From: Liquidambar formosana
Lineage: Eukaryota; Streptophyta; Magnoliopsida; Saxifragales; Altingiaceae
Assembly (NCBI GenBank): GCA_039720395.1
Contig: CM077824.1
Coordinates: forward strand, 22,654,013 to 22,718,012
Direction: 5' to 3'
DNA: 64,000 nt
Numbering within the stretch: the first letter of the stretch is position 1; each line of letters starts with the position of its first letter. Under the pieces are notes generated by a model. The model worked only from the letters and a program-made list of their open reading frames with translations. It did not search any database and was not told the DNA's origin. Positions 1 to 9,838 of this stretch are shown in pieces. Made by a program: the position numbers and the translations under genes.

Positions 1-125
1 TATACTTCTTGCTTACTATTAACTATGGTGGTATCTGGAGAAAAATCAAAAACAGAACTACTAGTACTTTGTTCATTTGTTGAGGCATTAGACCTAGTAG
101 AATTGCTTCGGAAAAATCTATTCAT
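1..125 (-). CDS. Start of pararetrovirus ORF1, partial at window edge
   Basis: Reading leftwards from an ATG at 125-123, the frame stays open for 41 codons to the window edge. The encoded start is rich in Ser, Thr and Asn. It lies about 185 bases downstream of the primer-binding site at 321-309, where the first large ORF of a caulimovirid is expected. In florendoviruses that ORF begins with the movement protein. The piece is too short to show a domain, so the identity rests on position alone. Confidence 0.5.
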   Translation of the reverse strand, partial: MNRFFRSNSTRSNASTNEQSTSSSVFDFSPDTTIVNSKQEV

Positions 126-308
126 ATTCGTATTTAAGAGACTGAAATTCTAGAGACTGACCATTTTTACACTGCTGAAGGTGATAATGCGGTTAGTCCT
201 GCCTTAACACACCAAAAATGCAGTACCAGTAAAAATAGAGAGATCAATCTAGAACCAGATCAATCAAAAATACTTTATGAATAAATCTGTCAACAAAGGA
301 AACCACTT

Positions 309-321
309 GGCTCTGATACCA
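309..321 (-). other. tRNA-Met primer-binding site of the pararetrovirus
   Basis: On the minus strand the sequence reads TGGTATCAGAGCC. This is the standard caulimovirid minus-strand primer site, complementary to the 3' end of initiator tRNA-Met. It lies 9 bases beyond the point where left-arm homology to the right arm ends. The left copy therefore crosses the conventional genome origin and the right copy stops just short of it. Confidence 0.85.
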
Positions 322-434
322 AAATAAGTGAACCCAGGATAAATTTATAGGAAATACATATATATTAAAATAAACTAAAACATACAGTAAATGATCACAA
401 CGGGAGGCAGAACATATAAATATATTATACAAGC

Positions 435-622
435 TTTATTATACAAAAATACAAAAGTAGAAATACTAAAATACTAACAAAAATAGGAGAAGGAGAGATA
501 GAAGGCTTATAGTAAGAAAGGGGGTTGTGGATACAGAGCTGGAGAAAAGTTACAAGATAGAAGAGAGAGATTACAAAAGATAGGATTCCGAACCAACTAG
601 TTTGGTTCCTATATATATATAA
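435..622 (-). promoter_or_regulatory. Pararetrovirus promoter TATA box and poly(A) signal, left copy
   Basis: On the minus strand a long TATA stretch (622-609) is followed about 175 bases downstream by AATAAA (440-435) and then by the primer-binding site at 321-309. TATA box, transcript start, a short terminally redundant leader, poly(A) signal and primer site in that order is the usual caulimovirid arrangement. The same block is present at 7061-7251 in the right copy. Confidence 0.65.
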
Positions 623-789
623 CCTAAGTTTGGATGGATATCAAATACACCCGTGAATGTGCAGTCTTGTCTTCTTTTTCCTGATTGTCTCTTTGTGCTT
701 GTGAATCAATAATAAAGATTTGTTAGCAAACAATGGCATGCTGGAATCTTGAAAAGTGAGCAATAATGTTGTGAAGCGGAATAAGGTCT

Positions 790-855
790 TGGAGCAATAA
801 TGACTGGAGCAATAATGTCTTGGAGCACTTGGAGCAATAATATCTTGGAGCAATT
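790..855 (-). repeat. Short GCTCCA-containing direct repeats upstream of the viral TATA box (left copy)
   Basis: Five copies of GGAGCA (TGCTCC on the coding strand), most followed by ATAAT, lie about 170-240 bases upstream of the left TATA box. The right copy has six matching units at 6815-6897 with different spacing. The changed number and spacing point to slippage after the two copies arose. An enhancer-like role is possible but only inferred from position. Confidence 0.6.
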
Positions 856-1043
856 TTTTTAATACAAGAATATGTACTAAAATTGGTTGATAGTGCAGGA
901 AGCTGTCCTTATAGAAAGATGCTGTCAGAAAATGGAAAATAAAATCCAGAAGTTGGCCTAATGGATTATCGGTGCTTAAGCCATGGAAGCCGGCTGGCTT
1001 AAAAATTGTATTGTGTAAATTAAAAGCTGGAATGGCAGATGCT

Positions 1044-2348
1044 TTACATCTGAGAAAAGAACTCGATACCATAGCAATCATCTTCATTTTGATAGAATGG
1101 ATGGGACGAAGATTCATCCGAATGTTCTTCATCTGAATCAACTTGTGATAGAGCTTCACGCAAATGTTGTTTATATTCTGCTTTGGACCTGGCAGATGCT
1201 ATCTTTGCCTGTTGTTTAGACTTGACAACTAAAAATTCACTGCTTGAGTCTGTTTGAACTGGGGTCTTACAGATAGATGGATTTTTATGGAGATATAAAA
1301 TAATGTTGGGGACATAAGCTTTCTGAGCAACAGCTTTATCCCACCATTTAAATGAGAATCTTCGGCATAGATGAGGAGTTGGAGGATTAATTCCAATGGG
1401 AGAAATTACATAATCCCATTTAGAAATCCAAGGGAGTTGAAAAAGTGTAAGGAAAATGAGTAATGGAGGACTATGTTCTTGTCCTAGGAACAAATAGTGG
1501 TTAAAGAAATGTTTAAATCCTTTTAGGACGGGAGGAGGAAGCATTATGTTATCTGGACCATACCATGAAAACCATTGGTTAAACCAAGTTGGATATTTTG
1601 GAATGGTGCTATGGCAAAAATGGAAGAACCAAGAATGGTTCCTATTGGAATTCTGAAAAGAAAAGGTTTTATACCAGGCATCAATATAATCAAAGTAAGT
1701 ATAGGCTGGGGGATAATGTTCTTGTGAAAATCTTTTTGGAGTATGAAGAGCTTGGTTCCAGTCAGAATAAGAGAGGACCTTAAGGATCCTACACTTAGAA
1801 TGGTTTGCAACATCTTTATTTGGAACATGAGTGATGACAACAGAGTCAGTATCTACAAGGATAAATTCATAATAGTTTTGGGATTTGTCTCCAATAGGAG
1901 AAAGCCAATGTCTTTCGGGAAGGAATATTTGTTGGGAGATTTGTAGAGTAGTTGCTGACTTGAATTCAGGTTCAATGGCAAGAATGGGCAAAAGGCTTTT
2001 ATTATAAATGTATGAAGAAGGGTTAACATTCCCTGGTTCATCAAATTGGGCTGGATTGGAAATTGTTGGTGATGAAGAAGGACTGGCTGCCATTTTGGCA
2101 TAAGTTGGGGTTTTTGATGGAGGAAGTTCTGGATAATCTAATGGTGCAAATGGATTGGGAGTAGTTGGAATTGAATAAGATTGTTTCCCAGAAGGGGACA
2201 GTGGGGGCCGAATGCCTGGAGGCCGAAGGCCTTGGACGCCATGTTGTTGTGCATAATGTACTAGAGAACTGGAAGTTTTGGAAGAAGGGGATTCCTTCTT
2301 ATGCATTGCATAATCTGCTTTACTGGTTGGTTTGGGTTTGTCACCCAT
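1044..2348 (-). CDS. Pararetrovirus ORF2 (left copy), open, function unknown
   Basis: This is a 434-codon open frame starting at the ATG at 2348-2346. I chose this start because the upstream part of the longer frame is out-of-frame RNase H sequence. The ATG overlaps the stop of ORF1: in ATGGGTGA, the TGA ends ORF1. The N-terminal ~100 residues are Pro/Ser rich. The centre is rich in Trp, Phe and Tyr, and the C-terminus is acidic. No catalytic motif is visible. An ORF of this size after RNase H matches the unassigned second ORF of florendoviruses. It is the only substantial viral ORF here without a break; the copy at 5299-6602 is broken. Confidence 0.7.
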   Translation of the reverse strand: MGDKPKPTSKADYAMHKKESPSSKTSSSLVHYAQQHGVQGLRPPGIRPPLSPSGKQSYSIPTTPNPFAPLDYPELPPSKTPTYAKMAASPSSSPTISNPAQFDEPGNVNPSSYIYNKSLLPILAIEPEFKSATTLQISQQIFLPERHWLSPIGDKSQNYYEFILVDTDSVVITHVPNKDVANHSKCRILKVLSYSDWNQALHTPKRFSQEHYPPAYTYFDYIDAWYKTFSFQNSNRNHSWFFHFCHSTIPKYPTWFNQWFSWYGPDNIMLPPPVLKGFKHFFNHYLFLGQEHSPPLLIFLTLFQLPWISKWDYVISPIGINPPTPHLCRRFSFKWWDKAVAQKAYVPNIILYLHKNPSICKTPVQTDSSSEFLVVKSKQQAKIASARSKAEYKQHLREALSQVDSDEEHSDESSSHPFYQNEDDCYGIEFFSQM

Positions 2349-3124
2349 GGGAACCCTGCAAGAATTCCCGTGAGAGAAAATCAGGAAGGCTATTGTTTTC
2401 TCCTTTGATAAATTCGATTTCAAAATAAAAAAAACACTTTAAATGGCTTGCCATCTGGCAAATATTTGTTTTGAAGCAATATTTTTAATATCTTTTTCTA
2501 AAACTGTTTTGGCACTTTTACAATCAACACGAATAAGAAATGGCTGATTTAAAAGATCAGATTGAAATTTGGAAACACATAAAACAATACTTAAAATCTC
2601 TTTTTTAATAGTACTGTAATTCTTTTGAGAAGAATTCCAAACGCCTGAAGTAAAACATACTAATTGTTCTCTTTCTAATCTTTGCTTGAGAATACCACCA
2701 TATCCTATATCTGAAGCATCGGTTTCAACTATTTTAAAAGCTTGAGGATTAGCAATGTGTAATAATGGTAAATGGGTTATTCTTGATTTTATTAGTTTGA
2801 CAGTGTCAGTATGGTGTTGAGATCATGCTGGAGGATTTTTCTTAAGTCTGTCATATAATGGTTTACACAATCTGTGGAGATCTTGGTAAAAATTTCCAAT
2901 ATAATTAAGACTTCCCAAAAATCTTTGTAGTTGATGTTTATCCTTAATTTCATCTGGAAATTTACTTGAGAATTCAAGGCTTCTTTCAATGGGAATTATT
3001 GTTCCATTATGAATATTGTGGCCTAAGAATCTAACTTTTGTTTGGAATAATTTTATTTTTGATTCTGAAAGAACTAAACCATTCTTTTTAATAATGTTTA
3101 AAAATGTATACAAATGTTTCCAAT
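2341..3124 (-). pseudogene. Pararetrovirus ORF1 C-terminus (reverse transcriptase end and RNase H), left copy
   Basis: Minus-strand remnant of the reverse transcriptase C-terminal part and RNase H, homologous to 4526-5298. It is interrupted by a stop (TGA at 2825-2823) where the other copy has Trp. Near 2420-2435 there is a frame change in a T-rich run with an adjacent stop. At its end ORF1 terminates within ATGGGTGA, which is also the ORF2 start. That looks ancestral, because the right copy has lost one G just upstream and reads through. Confidence 0.8.
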
Positions 3125-5298
3125 ATGAAATAAATCAGGGAAAAATAGAAATTAGACATTTAAAAGAACAAGTAAATTCTTTAAAACAACTCAGAATACA
3201 AGTAGAAGATTTACAAAGAAAACAAAACTATTTAGCACAACAACTGCTTTCTTCAACATCAACCTCCTTTCCAGAAAACATTCATGAAGAAGACATTACA
3301 TCTGAACAAAACCAAGACTTAGATGCAATACAAATAGCAACATTAATTGATTATAAAAAATGGCATGTAGATATTAATCTTGTTATTAATAAAACATTGA
3401 CAATAAATACATTTGCTTTAGTAGACACAAGAGTAGATATGAATTGTATAGCCCAAGGTTTAGTTCCAACAAAATATTGCCAGCAAACAACAGAAGAACC
3501 ATTAACTACTGTTGATGGCACTAAAATGTATATTGATTATAAACTTGAAAAAGTACAAGTGTGTAACCAAGGAATTTGTGTTGAAACCCCATTTATACTT
3601 TTAAAAGATTTAACCAAGCCAGTAATTTTGGGAACTCCTTTTCTACAACTTATCACTCCATTTAGTGTAAAAAATGATGGTATCCATACAAAATTAGCTG
3701 GACAAAAGATAATTTATAAATTCCTCAAGCCTTCTCAGCAAAGAGAACTTCATACTTTTGATTTATTAAAAGCTAAATTAATTACAACATTAAATCTTAT
3801 CTCCAAAAAAGAACAACATTATAAATACTTACATTATGAAATCCAATCCTTAAAAATCAAACAAGCCTTACAAACTCAAGAATTAAAAACAAATATTAAA
3901 CAATTTCATACTCTATTAAAAAATACGGTTTGCTCTGATTTACCTAATGCCTTTTGGAACAGGAAAAAACATACAGTAAATTTACCTTATGAACCAGATT
4001 TTAAAGAATCTCAAATTCCCACAAAAGCTAGACCAATTCAGATGAATCAACAACTTTTAGAATATTGTAAAAAAGAAATTTAGCGATTATTAAAGAAAAA
4101 CTTAATCAGGAAAAGTAAATCTCCATGGAGTTGCTCATCTTTCTATGTTAATAAACCTGCTGAAATAGAAAGAGGAGCTCCAAGATTAGTCATTAATTAC
4201 AAACCTTTAAATAAAGTTTTACAATGGATTAGATATCCCATTCCTAATAAACAAGACCTATTAAACAGATTATACAATGCAAAAATATTTTCCAAATTTG
4301 ACATGAAATCTGGCTTTTGGCAGATTCAGCTCAAAGAGGAAGAGAGGTACAAAACTGCATTTAATGTACCATTTGGTCAATATGAATGGAATGTTATGCC
4401 ATTTGGACTAAAAAATGCTCCATCATAATTTCAAAATATTATGAATGACATTTTTAATCCATATTCGGCATGGTCTATAGTTTATATAGATGATGTTCTA
4501 ATATATTCTGAAAATATTGAACAACATTGGAAACATTTGTATACATTTTTAAACATTATTAAAAAGAATGGTTTAGTTCTTTCAGAATCAAAAATAAAAT
4601 TATTCCAAACAAAAGTTAGATTCTTAGGCCACAATATTCATAATGGAACAATAATTCCCATTGAAAGAAGCCTTGAATTCTCAAGTAAATTTCCAGATGA
4701 AATTACGGATAAACATCAACTACAAAGATTTTTGGGAAGTCTTAATTATATTGGAAATTTTTACCAAGATCTCCACAGATTGTGTAAACCATTATATGAC
4801 AGACTTAAGAAAAATCCTCCAGCATGGTCTCAACACCATACTGACACTGTCAAACTAATAAAATCAAGAATAACCCATTTACCATTATTACACATTGCTA
4901 ATCCTCAAGCTTTTAAAATAGTTGAAACCGATGCTTCAGATATAGGATATGGTGGTATTCTCAAGCAAAGATTAGAAAGAGAACAATTAGTATGTTTTAC
5001 TTCAGGCGTTTGGAATTCTTCTCAAAAGAATTATAGTACTATTAAAAAAGAGATTTTAAGTATTGTTTTATGTGTTTCCAAATTTCAATATGATCTTTTA
5101 AATCAGCCATTTCTTATTCGTGTTGATTGTAAAAGTGCCAAAACAATTTTAGAAAAAGATGTTAAAAATATTGCTTCAAAACAAATATTTGCCAGATGGC
5201 AAGCCATTTTAAGTGTTTTTGATTTTGAAATCGAATTTATCAAAGGAGAAAATAATAGCCTTCCTGATTTTCTCTCACGGGAATTCTTGCAGGTTCCC
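3121..5298 (+). pseudogene. Pararetrovirus ORF1, protease - reverse transcriptase - RNase H part, right copy
   Basis: One continuous frame codes for a coiled-coil-like stretch, an aspartic protease, reverse transcriptase and RNase H. The protease site reads ALVDTRVDMNCI: the first Asp and the Thr are present, but the Gly of the D-T-G triad is Arg (codon at 3430-3432). The reverse transcriptase has the YIDD box near 4480-4491. The RNase H part contains ETDASDIGYGG near 4924-4956. Two stops break the frame: TAG at 4081-4083, and TAA at 4426-4428 just before the palm motif. The movement- and coat-protein parts are missing upstream of the junction. The frame runs directly into ORF2 without a stop. 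Confidence 0.85.
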
Positions 5299-6602
5299 AT
5301 GGGTGACAAACCCAAACCAACCAGTAAAGCAGATTATGCAATGCATAAGAAGGAATCCCCTTCTTCCAAAACTTCCAGTTCTCTAGTACATTATGCACAA
5401 CAACATGGCGTCCAAGGCCTTCGGCCTCCAGGCATTCGGCCCCCACTGTCCCCTTCTGGGAAACAATCTTATTCAATTCCAACTACTCCCAATCCATTTG
5501 CACCATTAGATTATCCAGAACTTCCTCCATCAAAAACCCCAACTTATGCCAAAATGGCAGCCAGTCCTTCTTCATCACCAACAATTTCTAATCCAGCCCA
5601 ATTTGATGAACCAGGGAATGTTAACCCTTCTTCATACATTTATAATAAAAGCCTTTTGCCCATTCTTGCCATTGAACCTGAATTCAAGTCAGCAACTACT
5701 CTACAAATCTCTCAACAAATATTCCTTCCCGAAAGACATTGGCTTTCTCCTATTGGAGACAAATCCCAAAACTATTATGAATTTATCCTTGTAGATACTG
5801 ACTCTGTTGTCATCACTCATGTTCCAAATAAAGATGTTGCAAACCATTCTAAGTGTAGGATCCTTAAGGTCCTCTCTTATTCTGACTGGAACCAAGCTCT
5901 TCATACTCCAAAAAGATTTTCACAAGAACATTATCCCAAGCCTATACTTACTTTGATTATATTGATGCCTGGTATAAAACCTTTTCTTTTTAGAATTCCA
6001 ATAGGAACCATTCTTGGTTCTTCCATTTTTACCATAGCACCATTCCAAAATATCCAGCTTGGTTTAACCAATGGTTTTCATGGTATGGTCCAGATAACAG
6101 AATGCTTCCTCCTCCCGTCCTAGAAGGATTTGAACATTTCTTTAACCACTATTTGTTCCCAGGACAAGAACATAGTCCTCCATTACTCATTTTCCTTACA
6201 CTTTTTCAACTCCCTTGGATTTCTAAATAGGATTATGTAATTTCTCCCATTGGAAGTAATCCTCCAACTCCTCATCTATGCCGAAGATTCTCATTTAAAT
6301 GGTGGGATAAAGCTGTTGCTCAGAAAGCTTATGTCCCCAACATTATTTTATATCTCCATAAAAATCCATCTGTCTGTAAGAACCCAGTTCAAACAGACTC
6401 AAGCATTGAATTTTTAGTTGTCAAGTCCAAACAACAGGCAAAGATAGCATCTGCCAGGTCCAAAGCAGAATATAAACAACATTTGCGTGAAGCTCTATCA
6501 CAAGTTGATTCAGATGAAGAACATTCGGATGAAGCTTCGTCCCATCCATTCTATCAAAATGAAGATGATTGCCATGGTATCGAGTTCTTTTCTCAGATGT
6601 AA
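5299..6602 (+). pseudogene. Pararetrovirus ORF2, right copy, broken
   Basis: Homologue of the open minus-strand ORF at 1044-2348. A one-base deletion near 5936 shifts the frame and brings a stop at 6121-6123. A further TAG at 6228-6230 replaces a Trp codon in the original frame. The original C-terminus is still recognisable up to a stop at 6600-6602. A one-base deletion just upstream of 5299 has joined this ORF in frame to the RNase H of ORF1, so the first part could only be made as a fusion. Confidence 0.75.
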
Positions 6603-6814
6603 AGCGTCTGCCATTCCAGCTTTTAATTTACACAGTACAAGTTTTAAGCCAGCCGGCTTCCATGGCTTAAGCACCGACAATCCATTAGCCCAACTTCTGG
6701 ATTCCATTTTCCATTTTCCGACAGTATCTTTCTATAAGGACAGCTTCCTGCACTATCAACCAATTTTAGTACATATTCTTGTATTAAAAAAAAAAAAGTA
6801 TAGATTCCAGAAAA

Positions 6815-6897
6815 TTGCTCCAGTCATTATTGCTCCAGGACATTATCGCTCCAAGTGCTCTAGGACATTATTGCTCCAGTCATTATTGCTCCAAGAC
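6815..6897 (+). repeat. Short TTGCTCCA direct repeats upstream of the viral TATA box (right copy)
   Basis: Six imperfect copies of TTGCTCCA at 11-19-base spacing lie 165-245 bases upstream of the TATA box at 7061. They are preceded by an A-rich run. The matching left-copy block is at 790-855. Confidence 0.6.
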
Positions 6898-7060
6898 CTT
6901 ATTCCGCTTCACAACATTATTGCTCACTTTTCAAGATTCTAGCATGCCATTGTCTGCTAACAAATCTTCATTATTGATTCACAAGCACAAAAAGACAATC
7001 AGGAAAAAGAAGACAAGACTGCACATTCACGGGTATATTTGATATCCGTTCAAACTTAGG

Positions 7061-7251
7061 TTATATATATATAGGAACCAAACTAGTTGGTTCAGCATCC
7101 TATCTTTTGTAATCTCTCTCTTCTATCTTGTAACTTTTCTCCAACTCTGTATCCACAACCCCCTTTCTTACTATTATAAGCCTTCTATCTCTCCTTCTCC
7201 TATTTTTGTAAGTATTTCAGTATTTCTACTTTTGTATTTTTGTATAATAAA
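7061..7251 (+). promoter_or_regulatory. Pararetrovirus promoter TATA box and poly(A) signal, right copy
   Basis: A TATA stretch at 7061-7073 is followed by a pyrimidine-rich leader and AATAAA at 7246-7251. The layout matches the left copy. No primer-binding site follows, because homology ends at 7355. Confidence 0.65.
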
Positions 7252-7355
7252 GCTTGTAGAATATATTTATATATTCTGCCTCCCGTTGTGATCATTTACT
7301 GTATGTTTTAGTTTATTTTAATATATATGTATTTCCTATAAATTTATCCTGGGTT

Positions 7356-8298
7356 AAAAAAGGATTTTTTTTGTCTACTTATTACAAATTGACTATAAAT
7401 ATACTTTAAAATGACTATTATTTTTCTCCTTTTGGTATTATATTGAAAAATAGACATCAAATGATAATATCTCTTTCCAAAAAAAAATAATTTAGTTGAG
7501 ACAAGAGGCACGTGCCCCAAGGCCTCCCTTGGCTCCGCCCATGGCCTTAGGTCTAACGAGATTCTTTTTCATATTAAGCAAAAAAATTAAAAAAAAAAAA
7601 AAAAAAAAAAGGGGGGGGAAAAGAAAGAAGGTGAAATGATTTTTAAAGGCTAAGAAAGCATGGGACCAGATTACTTTTTATCGGTCAAGGATGGTGGGTG
7701 AAATGATTTTTAAAGACTAAGAAAGCATGGGATCAGGTTACTTTTTATCGGTCAAGGATGGTAGGTGAAATGATTTTTCAAGACTAAGAAAGCATGGGAC
7801 CGGGTTACTTCTTTTTATGTTTATCGGTCAAGGACGGTAGGCTGAGTCACTAGTACAAAAAGACTTTCTTTTCACTAAAGACTGCACTAGGATGACCTAT
7901 GCACTTGGATGACCTATTGTGATTATCAAAAACAGTAACAATCAAATCATGATTATAAATACATTATATTTTTTAAAATATTTATAATTTATTACTTTTA
8001 TATTTCATTCGTTTCAAAATAAATAGTTTTTTTTAAAAAACATATTTTTTAAGAAAATCTATTTAAATACTTTTATGTTAATATATATATTTTAAAATTC
8101 TAATTTTATCTTTAAGTATGTAAAATATTAAAAAAAAAAAAAATCTTTTTAAAGATATTTTAAGAAATGACTAAAAAAAACACTTTAACTTTTCGAATGG
8201 AACATTTATTTTGAAATATCTCAAAATAAAAAATAAGAGACTTATATTAAAACGAAGAGAGTAATCATGATTTTACTGTCATTTTTATGCAGTCATAT
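7356..8298. other. AT-rich non-coding stretch with a poly-A/poly-G tract
   Basis: I see no gene here. The stretch holds an A-run followed by eight G (about 7587-7618), the 67-bp tandem repeat listed separately, and AT-rich sequence from about 7960 to 8270. Open frames are short and without recognisable protein features. Confidence 0.6.
7631..7841. repeat. Tandem repeat, three units of ~67 bp
   Basis: Units start at 7631, 7698 and 7765 with gtgaaatgattttt and each includes aagcatggga and tatcggtcaagga. The first two are nearly identical; the third has a ~10-bp insertion near its end. No coding or regulatory role is visible. Confidence 0.85.
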
Positions 8299-8435
8299 CC
8301 ACCGGAAGGAGATCCACAAAGAGTAGAGAAATACCTTCCAAAGTTTCCAATCCCAGTGTCAAGCTAATGTGGGCCCGGGACATTTTGGACAAGTCTTTTA
8401 CAGTTGGAAAAATTAGGAAAGATCGAAGGAAGGAA
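8299..8435. repeat. Direct repeat flanking the fold-back element (left copy)
   Basis: This ~130-bp segment (from ggaaggagatccacaa through the gaaggaaggaagg run) recurs at 9468-9577 with indels. The two copies flank the fold-back element. The right copy forms the immediate upstream region of the receptor-kinase gene, so the left copy looks like a duplicated piece of that promoter region. Confidence 0.7.
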
Positions 8436-8518
8436 GGAATGACAGTTATGTAATGCAATCATTTCCCTTTCACATGATAATGGTCCAATCCCGAGAAATT
8501 AATCCACCAATTGATATC

Positions 8519-9482
8519 CATCGGAAGGAGATCCACGAGCTTTTTCCACAACTGTACGATCTGATTTTTAAAATTCTGGGTTTATATGAGTTTAAATTCT
8601 ATTTCCCATTCTATACGACCTGTATACGTGGCAGCCCTTTTTTATTTTATTTATTTGGGACATGAGTCTCTGACTTTCTCCGGCACTACTGTCGACCTTC
8701 ACAGGTCATCTTCCTCGGCAACTCGGCGAGCAAACATGCCCATGGTGTAATAAATCCAAGAAAAAAAAGGGAAAAACAAAAGCCCAAATAACTCCTGTTG
8801 ATTCTCTTGATGGAGGAAAAGAGGTAGAGAAGTCTGGACAGCAAAGAGACGCCGGCAGGGGGTTTTTGACAGCAAAGAGTTGCCGGAAAAACACGACGGC
8901 AGGGAGTCGATCAGATGGCGATGAAACTTGGCTTCTTAAAGTGCGATTGACGGGAGAGGCTCGCACGATGGTGGACTCAACGGCGGAATCTTAGAGGCGG
9001 TGGAGCTGGGTTTGATGCAGAAGGGTAATGAAGGGTGTTTGGAAACCCAATCTTCATCGACAAAACGGTAGGGTCATCGTCATCTTCTTCATCATCATCG
9101 TCGTCATCGAATTTCTCCCGACGAAGCCTCGACACAAGTGGGAGAACACCGGCGACTCTTTGCTGTCTAGACCCCTCTACCTCTTTTCCTTCATCAAGAG
9201 AATCAATAGAAGTTATTTGGGCTTTTGTTTTTCCCTTCTTTTTCTTGGATCTATTACACCATGGGCGTGTTTGCTCGCCGAGTCGCCGAGGAAGATGACC
9301 TGTGAATGTCAACAGATGTGCCGGAGAAAGTTAGAGACTCATGTCCCAAATAAATAAAATAAAAAGGAGCTGCCACGTGTACAGGTCGTATAAAATGGGA
9401 AATAGAATTTAGACTCATATAAACCCAGAATTTTAAAAATCAGATCGTACAGTTGTGGAAAAAACTCAAGATCCACAAGGAG
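8519..9482. repeat. Fold-back element, two ~345-bp inverted arms
   Basis: Arms at about 8519-8866 and 9140-9482 are reverse complements at roughly 90% identity, around a ~270-bp centre. The outer ends share ttccacaactgtacgatc. The centre contains a GAT/CAT-type trinucleotide run (about 9072-9110). Open frames on both strands mirror each other because of the inverted repeat and are not genes. It resembles a fold-back or MITE-like transposon, but I see no clear target duplication apart from the ~110-130-bp direct repeats outside it. Confidence 0.75.
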
Positions 9483-9577
9483 CGGAGAAATGTCTTCCAA
9501 GTTTCCAAACCGAGTGTCAAGTGTGGGGACATTTTTGACAAGTCCTTTAGAGTAGGAAAAACGAGGAAGGAAGGAAG
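9468..9577. repeat. Direct repeat flanking the fold-back element (right copy)
   Basis: Second copy of the segment at 8299-8435, ending in a GGAA-type microsatellite (about 9566-9594). It lies directly upstream of the receptor-kinase TATA box. Confidence 0.7.
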
Positions 9578-9651
9578 GAAGGAAGGAAGGAGAGGAAAGG
9601 AGGGAAAAGAGAAGAATGGAGAGAGTTAGGGAATAAATATCCCATTTTTCT

Positions 9652-9657
9652 TATAAA
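9652..9657 (+). promoter_or_regulatory. Probable TATA box of the wall-associated-kinase-like gene
   Basis: TATAAA occurs 61 bases upstream of the ATG at 9718, in tcttataaattggg. This is a normal plant core-promoter distance for a short 5' leader. Confidence 0.5.
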
Positions 9658-9717
9658 TTGGGTGTGAGGACATTTCATGCAGTTTGCCAAGTCTCCAATA
9701 TTCTCCCACAGAAGAGA

Positions 9718-9838
9718 ATGGTTACTCAATCGGTGCTTCACATCATCTTGATGCTATGCCTATCCAAATTAGCATTAGCACTGGCTGCGTCTCTAGCAAA
9801 GCCTGGTTGTCAAAAGAAGTGTGGAGAGGTTATCATTC
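9718..9838 (+). pseudogene. Exon 1, first part: signal peptide and start of the galacturonan-binding domain
   Basis: The ATG at 9718 opens a hydrophobic signal peptide (about residues 1-24) followed by AKPGCQKKCGEV, the typical start of the GUB_WAK domain. The frame is cut at 9838 by the retrotransposon. The last five bases (cattc, 9834-9838) are the target site duplicated at 22300-22304. Removing the insertion and one target copy restores the frame across ...VIIPYPFG. Confidence 0.9.

Larger units (their letters stand above)
331..3124 (-). repeat. Left arm of the 2.8-kb inverted repeat
   Basis: This arm is the reverse complement of 4526-7355 with few substitutions and small indels. The inner break is at a shared nonamer (gtttccaat at 3116-3124 on the plus strand; attggaaac at 4526-4534). 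The outer break is at aacccagg (331). It contains the C-terminal part of ORF1, an open ORF2 and the promoter region, all on the minus strand. The ~1.4-kb unique centre (3125-4525) would be the loop of any hairpin. Confidence 0.9.
1..7355. mobile_element. Endogenous pararetrovirus, two partial copies head to head (Caulimoviridae, florendovirus-like)
   Basis: Virus-derived sequence occupies the whole stretch. The right copy runs on the plus strand from before the protease through reverse transcriptase, RNase H, a second ORF and the promoter/poly(A) region to 7355. The left copy runs on the minus strand from inside the reverse transcriptase to the same end, then past the primer-binding site into the start of ORF1, leaving the window at base 1. 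The order primer site - ORF1 - ORF2 - promoter is that of a circular caulimovirid genome. A second ORF of unknown function after the RNase H fits florendoviruses, as I know that genus. No integrase or LTR pair is present, which speaks against a gypsy element. The frames are decayed, so this is an old, non-infectious genomic copy. Genus assignment is moderate; family assignment is firm. Confidence 0.85.
4526..7355 (+). repeat. Right arm of the 2.8-kb inverted repeat
   Basis: Reverse complement of 331-3124. It ends at cctgggtt (7355), nine bases short of where the primer-binding site would lie. Arm lengths differ slightly (2830 against 2794 bp) because of small indels, mostly in the GCTCCA repeats and in poly-A runs. 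Confidence 0.9.

Noticed and set aside
244..432. Small ORF over the viral primer-binding site
   Set aside because: It lies in the leader region between poly(A) signal and primer site; no known viral gene is there.
8706..9312. Mirror-image ORFs in the fold-back element
   Set aside because: They are the same inverted-repeat arm read on opposite strands, with no protein-like composition.
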